From Micromonospora tarensis (GTDB lineage: Bacteria; Actinomycetota; Actinomycetes; Mycobacteriales; Micromonosporaceae): a stretch of DNA of 64,000 nucleotides. The notes beneath the pieces were generated by a model. That model was not told the origin of the DNA. It saw nothing but the letters and a program-made list of their open reading frames with translations, and did no database searches. A program made the position numbers and the translations under genes. Below, piece after piece: positions 35,915 to 45,022 of the stretch (position 1 is its first letter; the number at the start of each line of letters is the position of its first letter). The stretch covers positions 52,537 through 116,536 of the forward strand of contig NZ_JAEVHL010000001.1 in the NCBI RefSeq assembly GCF_016803395.1. The letters run 5' to 3'.

Positions 35915-37189
35915 CTACAACTCGCCCAGGATGCGAGTGCGTTGCTCGGCGTACTCGCCATCGCTGATCAACCCCTGCTGATACACGGCGGCGACCTGGC
36001 GGAGCCGATCGGCGATCGGGCTGGACGGTGCAGTTGTCGGGTCGGGGTATGGATGCGCGACACGGTTGTCGGGATCCAACCCGACAACGTGCTCGACGAT
36101 CGGCGCCGTACCTGGAGAGCTCGTGGGGTCGACGGTGCCGGCAATGCTCCAGAAGTGTTCGTCGACTGCAGTGGCGCTGCTGGCGACGCCGATGAGATAG
36201 CGCATGGTGTCCGGATCGCAGCCCAGCACACTGGTCAATCGGGTGCCGTGGGCGGCGGTGGGGACGAGGCGCCCAGCGAGGATGTCCATCGTCACCGTGG
36301 TCGCGATGTCCGCCCTGCTGGCGAGTTCGGTGGGGGAGATGCCGGTGAGCTCGGCGTAGACACACAGATAGCGGGCCAGCGCCCGGCGCACCGGTGAGGC
36401 CTGCGTGTCGATCGTGGCGACGAGGAGCCCGAAGCGGACCCGGCGGCTGGTGGCGGGCAGTTCCGGCAGGTCGATGACCGGCGTCGAGCGCAGGCCGGGC
36501 GCGGCCACCAGTTCGAGCGCGACGCACTGGCGCGCGTACTCCTCTCGGATCGTTGCGACCTCCGCGGCGATGGAGCGAACCCGTAGCAGCTCCTCCCGAG
36601 TCTGGTGGAACTGCACTTCGAGTTGGTTGGCCTGGCGGACCGCCTGGTTGCGGGCGTTCTCTGAGGTCCGCAGGTTGGTCACATGGCGCTCTGCTTCCGC
36701 CTTGAGGCGTTCCTGCAGGCGGGCGACCTGGCGTTGCAGGACCGGAATCGCGGGCTGGCTTTCCGGGACGTTGCGTTGGCCGGGTTTACCCGGCGGGCGG
36801 CTGACCGGACCGTTATAGCCGTCAGGGAGCTGGCCGCGGGCGCACTGGTACCAGCCTGCGGCGAGGGCCCGGATGCCGGCGGTGTCGCAGCTGTCGGGTA
36901 GGCAGGCGATGATCAGTTCCGTCATCTCCCAGGTCGGGCCGAGGCGGTAGCGGCTGAGTTGCTCAGACAGCTTCTGCCGGTTGAGGCCGGGGTAGTGCAG
37001 CCCTCTGTTGCGGGCGTGTTCGAGGATCTTCGCCTGCCCGCCGACACCCAGGTAGTCGTCGATGAGCCCGCGCACGTAAAGGGTGTACTCGGCGGCGTCG
37101 GGGTTGGCGCACCGCTTGCGGATGGTGACTTCGTCGACGGCGTACGGGCGGGTGTTGCGGCGCGGCGCAGGGTGCTGGCCGGTGCTCAT
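35915..37189 (-). CDS. Coiled-coil protein with C-terminal SHOCT-like motif
   Basis: A 424-residue protein. The first 110 residues are helical, with a possible DNA-binding unit (NRQKLSEQLSRYRLGPTW). Residues about 150-230 are a coiled coil (LQRQVARLQERLKAEAE). A second helical region contains LTGISPTELASRADI, an XRE-like helix-turn-helix. The final 30 residues (LRQVAAVYQQGLISDGEYAE) resemble SHOCT oligomerisation motifs. The ATG at 37189 has AAGGA 8 bases upstream. It probably regulates its own gene through the palindrome at 37235-37266. No family name is assigned. Confidence 0.65.
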   Translation of the reverse strand: MSTGQHPAPRRNTRPYAVDEVTIRKRCANPDAAEYTLYVRGLIDDYLGVGGQAKILEHARNRGLHYPGLNRQKLSEQLSRYRLGPTWEMTELIIACLPDSCDTAGIRALAAGWYQCARGQLPDGYNGPVSRPPGKPGQRNVPESQPAIPVLQRQVARLQERLKAEAERHVTNLRTSENARNQAVRQANQLEVQFHQTREELLRVRSIAAEVATIREEYARQCVALELVAAPGLRSTPVIDLPELPATSRRVRFGLLVATIDTQASPVRRALARYLCVYAELTGISPTELASRADIATTVTMDILAGRLVPTAAHGTRLTSVLGCDPDTMRYLIGVASSATAVDEHFWSIAGTVDPTSSPGTAPIVEHVVGLDPDNRVAHPYPDPTTAPSSPIADRLRQVAAVYQQGLISDGEYAEQRTRILGEL

Positions 37190-37216
37190 GCGGTCGTCCT
37201 TGGTGCACGAGGGTGG

Positions 37217-37266
37217 CCCGACAGCGGTCGATGTTGTCGGGAGTTGGTCCGGACCCTTTCCCGACA
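37217..37266. promoter_or_regulatory. Nested palindromic operator upstream of 35915-37189
   Basis: TGTCGGGA (37235-37242) and TCCCGACA (37259-37266) flank a perfect 10-bp palindrome GGTCCGGACC (37246-37255) on the same dyad axis at 37250/37251, so 26 of 32 bases are symmetric. Another CCCGACA at 37217-37223 forms an inverted pair with the left arm. The block begins 28 bases upstream of the ATG and fits a dimer or tetramer operator. Confidence 0.5.
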
Positions 37267-37323
37267 TTAGGGACGTCGAGGAAGGTTATCCGCGCCGATC
37301 GGTGCTGACTGGCTGGTCGGTCA

Positions 37324-37371
37324 GGGTGCTCCGCGCAGCTTGGTTGTCCGCCGGGTCAGCGCGGAGCACCC
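37324..37371. repeat. Perfect 13-bp inverted repeat
   Basis: GGGTGCTCCGCGC (37324-37336) and GCGCGGAGCACCC (37359-37371) pair perfectly around a 22-base loop in a stretch with no gene. No T-run follows. It could be a structured RNA element, a terminator, or the remains of a mobile element. Confidence 0.4.
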
Positions 37372-37919
37372 GCCATCTATACATCATGCGAGAAGGCGGT
37401 GACAGAGTGCAGCCCTCAACGAGCATTCGGCGGGTTACCACCACCCTTGGCGCACTGGTTGTGCGGGCTTGGTAGCGCCGGGCCGGCGGAACCAGTCGTC
37501 CGGCCCGACCGGCGCGGCATCATCCCAAGCACCGTCGTTCACGTCCCTGGCCGCGGCGCCCGCGACGGCGACGTCCCTAGGCGCGGCATCGATCCCGATC
37601 CGCCGAGCTAACCACCGGAGATGCGCGCCGCCCCGGCGATCGCGAGGCCGACGGTCCTCGCGTCCACCGTCGAGGGCAGCGCGCCCAACCGGATCAGCTA
37701 CGGGTGGGTGGCAAGCCGAATCGCGCGACCGTCCGCTGATCGTGGAGTTCGGGATCTCCGTGAGCTGCCCGGCGTTCCCAGAGGGTCCGGTTGCCCCCGG
37801 TCGTACTGTGAGTTCAGGCCTGCGGCCTTGGTGAGTCGATGGTATTGCGGTGCAGCCGACAACAGGGGGTGGGAAGAGCCAGTTGAGTACCGACAACCGG
37901 GTGGGCGGCGGCCCAGGAG
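37372..37919. other. Intergenic region upstream of an XRE-type gene
   Basis: No supported gene; open frames here are short, lack start signals and overlap on both strands. The stretch must hold the promoter of the regulator at 37920. Confidence 0.3.
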
Positions 37920-38339
37920 ATGAGTGACGCCGGACGGGCAGCGCAGGACGCGTTCGCTCAGTTCGTGCGTCATGCAGTCGATGCCGCTCAGGACGAGCAT
38001 GACTGGTCGATCACGCAGGTGGCGGCACGTAGCGGCGTCGGACGCTCCACCATCTTCCGGTGGCTCTCCGGTGACTGGCAGCACCATCCCGAGCTACCCA
38101 AGGTGCGGGCGTTCTGCGCGGCCTTGGACCTCCCGCTCGGTGCTGCCCTGCGCGCCCTTACCCCGCTGACCCACAAGACACCGCCATCGCCGGAGGTGCC
38201 CGCGGCGACGGCGATGGAGGTGCTTCTTATCGCCGTGCGCGACCGATTCATCGATCCCCGCACCACCTCCGCCGAAAAAGAGCACATTCTTTCCGCGTTG
38301 CACCGTCTCGCGCATCGGACAACGTCGCGCGCCGGCTGA
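37920..38339 (+). CDS. XRE-family helix-turn-helix regulator
   Basis: A 139-residue protein with an XRE-type helix-turn-helix (ITQVAARSGVGRSTIFRWLSG at about 31-51, preceded by the first helix) and a C-terminal helical tail. AGGAG directly touches the ATG at 37920, an unusually short spacing, so a downstream GTG might be used. Regulators of this size often control neighbouring accessory genes; the target here is unknown. Confidence 0.7.
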   Translation: MSDAGRAAQDAFAQFVRHAVDAAQDEHDWSITQVAARSGVGRSTIFRWLSGDWQHHPELPKVRAFCAALDLPLGAALRALTPLTHKTPPSPEVPAATAMEVLLIAVRDRFIDPRTTSAEKEHILSALHRLAHRTTSRAG

Positions 38340-38491
38340 CGGCACACCTGTGAACTTTCATCCTGGGTGCTGGCTGGTCCTACGTCGCGCAGCCGCCAGC
38401 ACCAGCGGCATCGAGTCACGCTGAGGTGTGCGCACTGATCGACTCTTCCGGGTGCACGCACGTGGGGCGACGGTGTGATCTCCTGGTTGGC

Positions 38492-38803
38492 ATGTGGAAC
38501 ACGTTGCACGTGGATGTGTCGTTGGACGACCTGCTGGCCCGACCAGCAGTTGGGCCCGGCTACTTCACTCGCGATGAGGCGCACGCCCAGGTGCAGCAGA
38601 TCCTCGACGCCGATCCGGCGTTGGGTCGCGCCGCCGGGCAGTGGCGGATGGATGTGCAGCGCGTTCGGGTGGGCTCGCAGACGTGGACGATCTACGAGTA
38701 CGACGACGATCCGCAGAGGGCGGCCCTGGCCTGGCTCGACGAGTACCTCAGAAGCCTTCGTGAGGCTGGTGTCGACATTCGCGTGGCGACCCTGCCCAGC
38801 TGA
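38492..38803 (+). CDS. Small hypothetical protein (103 aa)
   Basis: A soluble, acidic protein with MWNTLHVDVSLDDLLA at the start, then FTRDEAHAQVQQILDADPAL and TWTIYEYDDDPQ. The ATG at 38492 is chosen because the protein-like part begins there; the 22 codons upstream are not convincing. It lies downstream of the XRE gene on the same strand. No family was recognised. Confidence 0.45.
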   Translation: MWNTLHVDVSLDDLLARPAVGPGYFTRDEAHAQVQQILDADPALGRAAGQWRMDVQRVRVGSQTWTIYEYDDDPQRAALAWLDEYLRSLREAGVDIRVATLPS

Positions 38804-38904
38804 TTGCCCACAACACCGCTACGGCTAGGCAGGACGCGCACCCTGGGGCCGATACCGCGGCCTGAGGCGACGCTGGGCTGCGCGAAATGAAGCGCCTGGC
38901 GTGG

Positions 38905-39525
38905 TTACTCCGCTGGGAGGAGCTTCAGGTCGGCGTTCATGCGGGTGGCGACGTCGGCGTCGAGTTGTGGGCCATGGGCGAACGTCCAGCCGCCGTCGCG
39001 GATGTTGCTGATGGCCTGGGTGAGAGCGCGCCGTGCGTACACGACGCTTTCGTCGCTCCACAGCACGGCAGTGCCCTGTGCTGAGGTGTGACTGTTGCTC
39101 ACGGCTTCGCCGAGCAGGGTCAAGCAGTTGCTGGCGTCGTCGAGGACGCCGACGGCCTCCCACTTGCCGCGGTGCCCTTGCGCGAGTCGCTCGTGGTTGA
39201 GGCTGACGCACCGCACCGCTTGGGCGAGCGACGCGATAAGCCGGCCAGTGTCCTGCATGCTGACAATCGCGGGGGAAGCTTCGGCCACCTCGCGTCTCTG
39301 CGCGTCGTTTGCTTGGCTGAGGTGGGTCACGAGGTCGGCGAGGTCGACGTTCGGAAGGTGCGAGCGGACGTAGGTCTCTTCGCGGACGCCGAGGGTGGCA
39401 GCGGTGCTGGTGACGAGATCGGCGAGGATGTCCTGCGCGGTGACCTCCGAGATGTCCAGGCCTCGGCGGCGGCTCTCCTCGCGCAGCCGATCGACGGCTT
39501 CCTGGAACTTCGTCATCCGACGCAC
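38905..39525 (-). CDS. Hypothetical protein (206 aa)
   Basis: A helical soluble protein. The GTG at 39525 has AGGAGG close upstream; the ATG at 39516 is the alternative. N-terminal motif FQEAVDRLREESRRRGLDIS, central SLAQAVRCVSLNHERLAQGH, C-terminal DESVVYARRALTQAI. It resembles actinobacterial XRE-associated hypotheticals in composition only. It is convergent with the gene at 38492. Function unknown. Confidence 0.55.
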   Translation of the reverse strand: MRRMTKFQEAVDRLREESRRRGLDISEVTAQDILADLVTSTAATLGVREETYVRSHLPNVDLADLVTHLSQANDAQRREVAEASPAIVSMQDTGRLIASLAQAVRCVSLNHERLAQGHRGKWEAVGVLDDASNCLTLLGEAVSNSHTSAQGTAVLWSDESVVYARRALTQAISNIRDGGWTFAHGPQLDADVATRMNADLKLLPAE

Positions 39526-39967
39526 GCGTCCTCCTAGGGGGTGCTCCATCCGCACGTTAGCCGGCACGTGCCTGCGCAACCAGGAAGCTCGCAACGAAGC
39601 GGATCTGCAGCCGAGTTATGAACAGGCAGGCGGATACGGCAGAGCCTGTGTCGCGGAATCGGCTCGGGCTGTCGCACAGGGATAATGCCCCGGTCGCCTG
39701 TCGAAGAGGTAGCGGGAGGAGCGGGTTACGCCGAACAAGCGCATACCTCCTCAGCGTCGTGCCGCGCAGCGGTACCCCCGCCAGCAGCGCTTCCACCCCA
39801 GCTGTACGGGGTCCGCAAGCTGCTTCTACGGGCGATGATGGACGCCGTGCCCCGGGTGACCGAGACGGTGACGGGGCCGCCTGCGTGACGTGGGTGGGCA
39901 ATGTCGACGAGGCACTCGGTGACAGCCGGCCGTGGAGGCCGGCAACGGAGTGAATAGGGGCTAAAGG
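39526..39967. other. Divergent intergenic region
   Basis: No gene is supported. Frames at 39618-39953 and an antisense extension from the next gene lack start signals. It holds the promoters of the flanking divergent genes. Confidence 0.3.
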
Positions 39968-42229
39968 GTGACGACGACGTCGGTAGGGATGGAACGCCGC
40001 GGCGTCGCCGAGGTGCAACTCGCCTTCACCAGGTTGGACTGGGCGTTTCGGGAGCAACGCGAAGCGGATCAGGGGATCGACGCTCAAGTCGAGCTCGACG
40101 GTCTGACAAGCCCCACCGGCCGGTACATCGCCGTCCAGATCAAATGCGGGCCGACGCTCTTCAAACGAGGGACCCGACACGGGTGGCGCTTCAACGGCAA
40201 GCCTCGGCACCTCACGTACTGGCTGGCCAACCTGATGCCCGTGGTGCTCGTCATCGTTGACCCGAAGACCCGGGTCGGATACTGGGTTCAGATCACCGCC
40301 GACGCGGTGCACGAGACCGACCGCGGCTGGTCGATCGAGGTGCCGTCCGCGAACGTCCTCGACGCCTCATCGCATGCCACCCTGCGTGACATCGCGCTCG
40401 CCGCTCCCTCAGCCAACCCGGATCCTGTCGCGGAGGTCCTGCCGCTGCTGTCGCCGTCCACCGTGGCGGGTCTGTCGGCACTAAGACTGGTCGACCCCGA
40501 GGGCGCACGGCGTCTCGCGCGGATGCTCAGCGGGAGCCGCGACGACCCCAGGGCGGTCGTGGAACCGCTCATTAGGGCGAGCCGGGGCTGGGTTCACGCA
40601 ACAGCGGCGCGGCTGGCGACCGTCGGGGCATACGCCAACGACCACGGCCACCGGGACCTGGCGATGGAAGCGTTCACGCGGGCGGCCGAACGGGACCCGG
40701 ACAATCAGCTACGGCTACGCGCTGTCGCGGCGATCATGGCCATCACCGTCGGGGACAGGAGCCGAGCCGCCGGCCTCCTCCGTCCGGTCGAGGCCCCGCA
40801 ACAGCCAGGGACGAACCTGCTCATGGACGTCGCTGTCTGCGCCCTCGACGCCGACGAATCGGGCAGGGAGGATCTGCTGGAGGAATTTCTGCGCGATCGG
40901 CCTGATGGCGAGCTCGACGCGGAACCGACCTGCCTGTTGTTCCTCGCCGAGCGCGCTGCTGGCCGGGGCGACTTGGCCCAGGCGCTGGCCTTGTACGAAC
41001 GCGTCTGCGACCGGCAGCCAACCAGCACCGGTGGCAGACTCGGCCGGGCACGCACACTCATGGAGCGCACACTGCGCGGGGCCACGGCCCTACCATTCGG
41101 TGACCAGCAGGAGGTGACAGCGCTCGCCATGTCCGTCCGTGACGACGTACGGCAATGGGCTGGGCCAAGCGAGACCATGCATCGCCTTCTCGTGCAGGAG
41201 CGCATGCTCGTCGGCGCGTTCGAGGAGGTCGTCGAGCTGGCCACGCCCACGGCATTCGGCGGTCAGGCAACCGACCGAGAAGCGGGCGACCCCGTCGTTG
41301 CGATCGCGGGCGCCCAGGCCAGCATCGCCCTGGATGACCGTATTCGTGCCGTCCGGTTCGGTGACGCCATGCGCGACACACCCGCCGAGCCTCTGATTCG
41401 CGCGCTCGCTGCAGACCCGCGCCAACCCGCCACGGCTACGGTCGCCATGTGGCGCACTGCGCTCGACAACGCGAACACCGCCTTCGCGGCCAGGATCTGC
41501 CTGAACCAGCTCGCCTCCAGGGGCGCACTCGACGCCACCGACCTTGACCAGGTGCAGGCGTTGGCGAATCTCGACGACGGCGACCGCGTCGTTTTCACCG
41601 CACGCAACGCCGCTGGGAGCGGTGACCTCGACGGAGCTGTCACGCTGCTTCGGTCTGCCTGGTCACCCGCTGCGGGCGAGATCCTGATCGAGATCCTTCG
41701 TGAGGCGGGACGCTACGACGAGGCCCTCGCCGTGTGCGACGAGATCTGGGCGGCATACGGGGCGCTGAAAACGCTCCAGGAAAAGGTCAACATCCTGGCT
41801 ATCCGGGGCGACCTCGACGCCGCCGACGAGTGCGCCAAGGATCTACTCGCCACCGGCGAACTCGCAGCCGAGCAGCGAAGAGCCCTGCACCGCCGGCTCA
41901 TTGAGCGCAGAGCCACGCGAAACGACTGGGCGGGCCTGGAGGCGTGCTGCCGGGCAGCGCTCAAAGACGAACCAACCAATCACGATCACGCCTGGGCGCT
42001 GATCATCGCTCAACTCAACCAAAACCGGTGGGACGCGGCATGGACGTCATACCGCCATCTGCGACCCGACGTCACCGACCCAGGCGCCGTTCCCGCCTGG
42101 GTCGACCTGCACCTACGGTTCGACAACACACCGCAAGCCCGAGGCGTCGCCACGACGCTGGCCAGCCGCTTCCCACACGATCCAGACACACTCGCCCGCC
42201 TCGAAAGGCTCAACAACCCGGCACCGTGA
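39968..42229 (+). CDS. DUF4365 nuclease-fold protein with TPR-like repeats
   Basis: A 753-residue protein. Residues 1-150 match DUF4365: READQGIDAQVELDG, YIAVQIKCGPTLF (QxK) and YWLANLMPVVLVIVDP, the D/E...QxK arrangement of the PD-(D/E)xK superfamily. Residues about 180-740 are helical repeats in TPR style (RDLAMEAFTRAAERDPDNQL; AQALALYERVCDRQP; YDEALAVCDEIW). Nuclease plus repeat scaffold is a common defence-protein architecture in which the repeats sense or bind partners. GTG start. It lies in the defence-like stretch but no partner gene is coupled to it. Confidence 0.75.
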   Translation: MTTTSVGMERRGVAEVQLAFTRLDWAFREQREADQGIDAQVELDGLTSPTGRYIAVQIKCGPTLFKRGTRHGWRFNGKPRHLTYWLANLMPVVLVIVDPKTRVGYWVQITADAVHETDRGWSIEVPSANVLDASSHATLRDIALAAPSANPDPVAEVLPLLSPSTVAGLSALRLVDPEGARRLARMLSGSRDDPRAVVEPLIRASRGWVHATAARLATVGAYANDHGHRDLAMEAFTRAAERDPDNQLRLRAVAAIMAITVGDRSRAAGLLRPVEAPQQPGTNLLMDVAVCALDADESGREDLLEEFLRDRPDGELDAEPTCLLFLAERAAGRGDLAQALALYERVCDRQPTSTGGRLGRARTLMERTLRGATALPFGDQQEVTALAMSVRDDVRQWAGPSETMHRLLVQERMLVGAFEEVVELATPTAFGGQATDREAGDPVVAIAGAQASIALDDRIRAVRFGDAMRDTPAEPLIRALAADPRQPATATVAMWRTALDNANTAFAARICLNQLASRGALDATDLDQVQALANLDDGDRVVFTARNAAGSGDLDGAVTLLRSAWSPAAGEILIEILREAGRYDEALAVCDEIWAAYGALKTLQEKVNILAIRGDLDAADECAKDLLATGELAAEQRRALHRRLIERRATRNDWAGLEACCRAALKDEPTNHDHAWALIIAQLNQNRWDAAWTSYRHLRPDVTDPGAVPAWVDLHLRFDNTPQARGVATTLASRFPHDPDTLARLERLNNPAP

Positions 42230-42418
42230 CAACTCCGCGAGCCTTCAGCCGCCTTCCCGACAATGCGGCCGTCACCGGTGGCCCAACCGGAGGGCCAGTC
42301 GCTCTGCTGGAGCTCCTTCAGCCGTCGGTCGGAGTACATCGTCGATGAGCGTCTTGGATGCGGGGCAGGACTAGGAGCATCACCGCTCACTGCTTGTGTC
42401 GAGAATATCGCCGACCGT

Positions 42419-43129
42419 ATGCATACTGTTCTGGTGAATCTGCCCCCCACTGCCGCCGACGAAGCTGCCGCTTCTGCACCGTTAACGTCGCTGGTGACTC
42501 TGCGGCTCGCGACGCCGACCGCCCTTCGCAACGGACTTGCGCTACTCGGCCTCCGCTGGTCGGCGCAGAGCGATGACCGCCACGAGGCTGGGACCGAGGT
42601 CGGCCTGTACTGCTGGGTGGCTGCCGGGTTCGGGCAGGAGTTGGCCAATCCCATGCAGGGGGCCGCCCTTTATATCGGTGTAGGGACCGGCCTGGGCGGT
42701 TGGCGTGAACGGCTGCGGAAGGAGCGGAGCTGGATCGGTGAGGACTCCGACCATGGACACGGCATGGCGATGCATCGGACCGGCGCCAAGGTCGTCGGCG
42801 GTCCCGTAACCTACTCGCCCCTGCCGGTGGATTGGCTTCCTCAGACAGGGGTAGAGGAAGGAGACAGGGCCGTTCATAGGCTCGTTAGCGATGCGGCCTC
42901 TACCCAACCGGTTGTAGTGGCCGAGGCGATCGCGATCAGACTTGCCATCCATCTCGGAGACACGGGTGCGCCAGTCAACTCTGCCGGCGCAGGAGCGTGG
43001 GCGACGAACAACCCCGCGGACTGGGCTGCCTTCGCCTGCGCCAAGACGTTACGCGCGGACGAGGGAGCCCATGAACCGCCGGTTCCGGCCATGCGGGATC
43101 AGCGTGACGGACCGGCTGGTGAGAGATGA
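42419..43129 (+). CDS. Hypothetical protein, possibly GIY-YIG-like
   Basis: A 236-residue protein starting at the ATG at 42419. GLYCW and then ALYIGVGTGLGGWRERLRKE look like a loosely spaced GIY...YIG pair followed by the arginine-bearing helix of GIY-YIG nucleases, but the spacing is longer than usual and I cannot place the catalytic Glu. Its stop overlaps the start of the NYN-LOTUS gene (ATGA), so the two proteins are made together. Composition and GC are typical of the window. Confidence 0.5.
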   Translation: MHTVLVNLPPTAADEAAASAPLTSLVTLRLATPTALRNGLALLGLRWSAQSDDRHEAGTEVGLYCWVAAGFGQELANPMQGAALYIGVGTGLGGWRERLRKERSWIGEDSDHGHGMAMHRTGAKVVGGPVTYSPLPVDWLPQTGVEEGDRAVHRLVSDAASTQPVVVAEAIAIRLAIHLGDTGAPVNSAGAGAWATNNPADWAAFACAKTLRADEGAHEPPVPAMRDQRDGPAGER

Positions 43130-43959
43130 CTCAAGAGCTGGACAGTAAGTCTTCTTCGCTGGCTCGGTGGCGCAGGTCTCAGCCGTTCGTGACCTACCAG
43201 GCGCAGGAGCGTGTCGCGGTCTTCATCGACTTCGAGAACCTGGTGTGCGGTGCCGGTAAGGGTCTACCCGGACAGAGCGACCCCATTCCCGACTCTGCCC
43301 TGACCTACCTGTGCCGAGGCTTCCACGGCAACGCATCCATTCGCCGCGCCTACGCTGACTGGGCCAACTCAGGCTTCGGGAAGTATCAGCAGGCGCTGGC
43401 CAACAACGGCGTCGACCTCGTCCAGATCGCCCGCATCGGCGGCACCGGCAAGAACTCCGCAGACATTCGGATGGCCGTCGATGCCATGGAGGTGCTCATC
43501 ACCCACCCAGACGTGGCGGTGTTTCTCCTCGTGACCGGCGACAGCGATTACTCGCCACTCGTGCATCGCCTGCGGGAATTCGGCAAACACGTCGTCGGCG
43601 TCGGCACTCAAGCCAGCGCCAGTCAACGTCTGGTGTCCGTCTGCTCGGAGTACAAGTTCTGGGGCACCATCGTCGCTGCCGTCGAACCCGCCAGCCGTCC
43701 CGCCGTCACCGCAGCCTTCGACATAAAAGACGCCGAGCGACTTCTTATCCGGGCGTTCGAGCAGCTCACGACCGACACACCGACCGCAGGTACAGTCAAG
43801 AACAAGATGCTCGCCCTTGACCCGTCGTTCGACCAGGCCAACTACGGATGCCGTACCTTCCGGGACTTCCTCTCGCGGTTCGAGCATCGGGTCACCACTG
43901 CGGGTAGATCGGGCCAAGACATCGTCATCACGTTGGTCCGGGACGGCAAGGGCACATGA
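43126..43959 (+). CDS. NYN-domain (PIN-like) ribonuclease with OST-HTH/LOTUS domain
   Basis: A 277-residue protein. The NYN/LabA-like domain spans about 25-180, with acidic residues in VAVFIDFENLV, KNSADIRMAVDAM and LVTGDSDYSPLV in the order seen in PIN-fold RNases. An OST-HTH/LOTUS domain follows (about 200-270; AERLLIRAFEQLTTDTPTAG then FRDFLSRFE), a winged-helix RNA-binding module that often accompanies NYN nucleases. It is likely to cleave structured or specific RNA. It is coupled by ATGA to the protein upstream. Confidence 0.82.
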   Translation: MTQELDSKSSSLARWRRSQPFVTYQAQERVAVFIDFENLVCGAGKGLPGQSDPIPDSALTYLCRGFHGNASIRRAYADWANSGFGKYQQALANNGVDLVQIARIGGTGKNSADIRMAVDAMEVLITHPDVAVFLLVTGDSDYSPLVHRLREFGKHVVGVGTQASASQRLVSVCSEYKFWGTIVAAVEPASRPAVTAAFDIKDAERLLIRAFEQLTTDTPTAGTVKNKMLALDPSFDQANYGCRTFRDFLSRFEHRVTTAGRSGQDIVITLVRDGKGT

Positions 43960-44456
43960 TCCGAGGGTCGAGACCGCCGCCAGGTCGGGCGGCTCGACAG
44001 TGAGGCGCACTGCGGGAGGCGCCGCCTGCGCACCCTTCAGGTGGTGACTACCGGTTGCGGGACCGCCATCCGCGATTACGACGCCCGGGCTTGCCCGCAC
44101 AGCCGATTGGCATCGCGTATGGGCCTGGGAACGGACGCCGAGGCTTTGCTAGCAGGGGGTATGAGCCGCCAAGCACTGCTCCAGCAACCGTACGGTTCTG
44201 CAGGAGGCGCTGAGCGACCTGTTGACCGCGGCTCGACGGCCGACTGCGCGGGTCACCGCTGCGGTGGTGGCAGCGACTCGGCCCACCCCACCGTCAGGCA
44301 AGCGATGAATGCGGTGCGGCCCCCAACCCGCGTCAGGTTGGGGGCCGCCGAACGCGGGTCGAACTGAGCTGATCGTACCGGCCTTGCCGGCTTCGGATCG
44401 GCCCTCAGACCCGTTGGCAGCAGCGTCTTGGTAACGCGCTCTGCCGAACGAACCGA
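43960..44456. other. Intergenic region with strong terminator-like hairpin
   Basis: Between the NYN-LOTUS gene (+) and a small - strand gene. I see no gene; frames on either strand lack start signals. The main structure is the 13-bp stem at 44316-44348. Confidence 0.35.
44316..44348. terminator. Perfect 13-bp stem-loop between convergent genes
   Basis: GCGGCCCCCAACC (44316-44328), a 7-base loop, and GGTTGGGGGCCGC (44336-44348) pair perfectly. No T-run follows, which is usual for actinobacterial terminators. Its position between convergent genes fits a bidirectional terminator. Confidence 0.5.
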
Positions 44457-44675
44457 TCAGCGGCCGTCCTCGGCGCCGGTGACCCGGGCCGCCCGCTCGT
44501 CGTGCTCTCGGCACAACTCGACCGTTTCCCCCGCGATCCACCGCTCTCCGAAGATCCTCCCGGATCGGGTGACCTGCCACGCCGCTACCGGCACTTTGAC
44601 GCAGCCGGCGACATCGCAGAAGACCTGTAGGCCGGGCCGGCGGTCGACGGTGAGGGTGATGACCGGGAGAGGCAT
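44457..44675 (-). CDS. Small Cys/His-containing hypothetical protein
   Basis: A 72-residue protein beginning MPLPVITLTVDRRPGL, with LQVFCDVAGCVKVP and a later LCREHDERA; the C-x4-C ... C-x2-H set could bind zinc. GGAGG lies about 11 bases before the ATG at 44675. The longer in-frame start at 44768 is less likely. No family was recognised. Confidence 0.45.
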   Translation of the reverse strand: MPLPVITLTVDRRPGLQVFCDVAGCVKVPVAAWQVTRSGRIFGERWIAGETVELCREHDERAARVTGAEDGR

Positions 44676-45022
44676 ACGCGGCAGGACCTCCAGCAACGGG
44701 GGAGTCGTTCCTCCGAGGATACGAACCGGCTTCACGGATCCCGGTGCGGGTCCTTTGCCTGCTCGCAAGGCATAGGATGCCGTCCATGGCAGACCGTCGG
44801 AACCAGGATCGCTAGTCGGACCGAGCGCCGCTGGCTTCCAAAGCCCGCGCCTTCGCTACGCCGACATCGGCCAGGACGCGATCCACCCGCAGCCGGCTAG
44901 CCTCGACCGTTGACGTCAATTCGCATTCGACAGCGATGAGGCTGTGTCGCGGCGTCGGATCGACCGGGGTGCGCGATAATTTCGGTGCCGCCCGATCGGC
45001 GGGTGAGGGGAGGAGCCGGCTC
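44676..45022. other. Divergent intergenic region
   Basis: No gene is supported. It includes the promoter regions for the small - strand protein and for the gene at 45023. Confidence 0.3.

Noticed and set aside
39557..40312. 251-codon - strand frame over the DUF4365 start
   Set aside because: Shadow; the + strand has DUF4365 motifs and the antisense frame has no protein-like features.
43369..44100. 243-codon - strand frame
   Set aside because: Antisense to the NYN-LOTUS gene, whose motifs are unmistakable.
44149..44787. 212-codon - strand gene
   Set aside because: It spans the strong hairpin and the whole of the better-supported small gene 44457-44675 in another frame, with an Arg/Gly-rich shadow composition.
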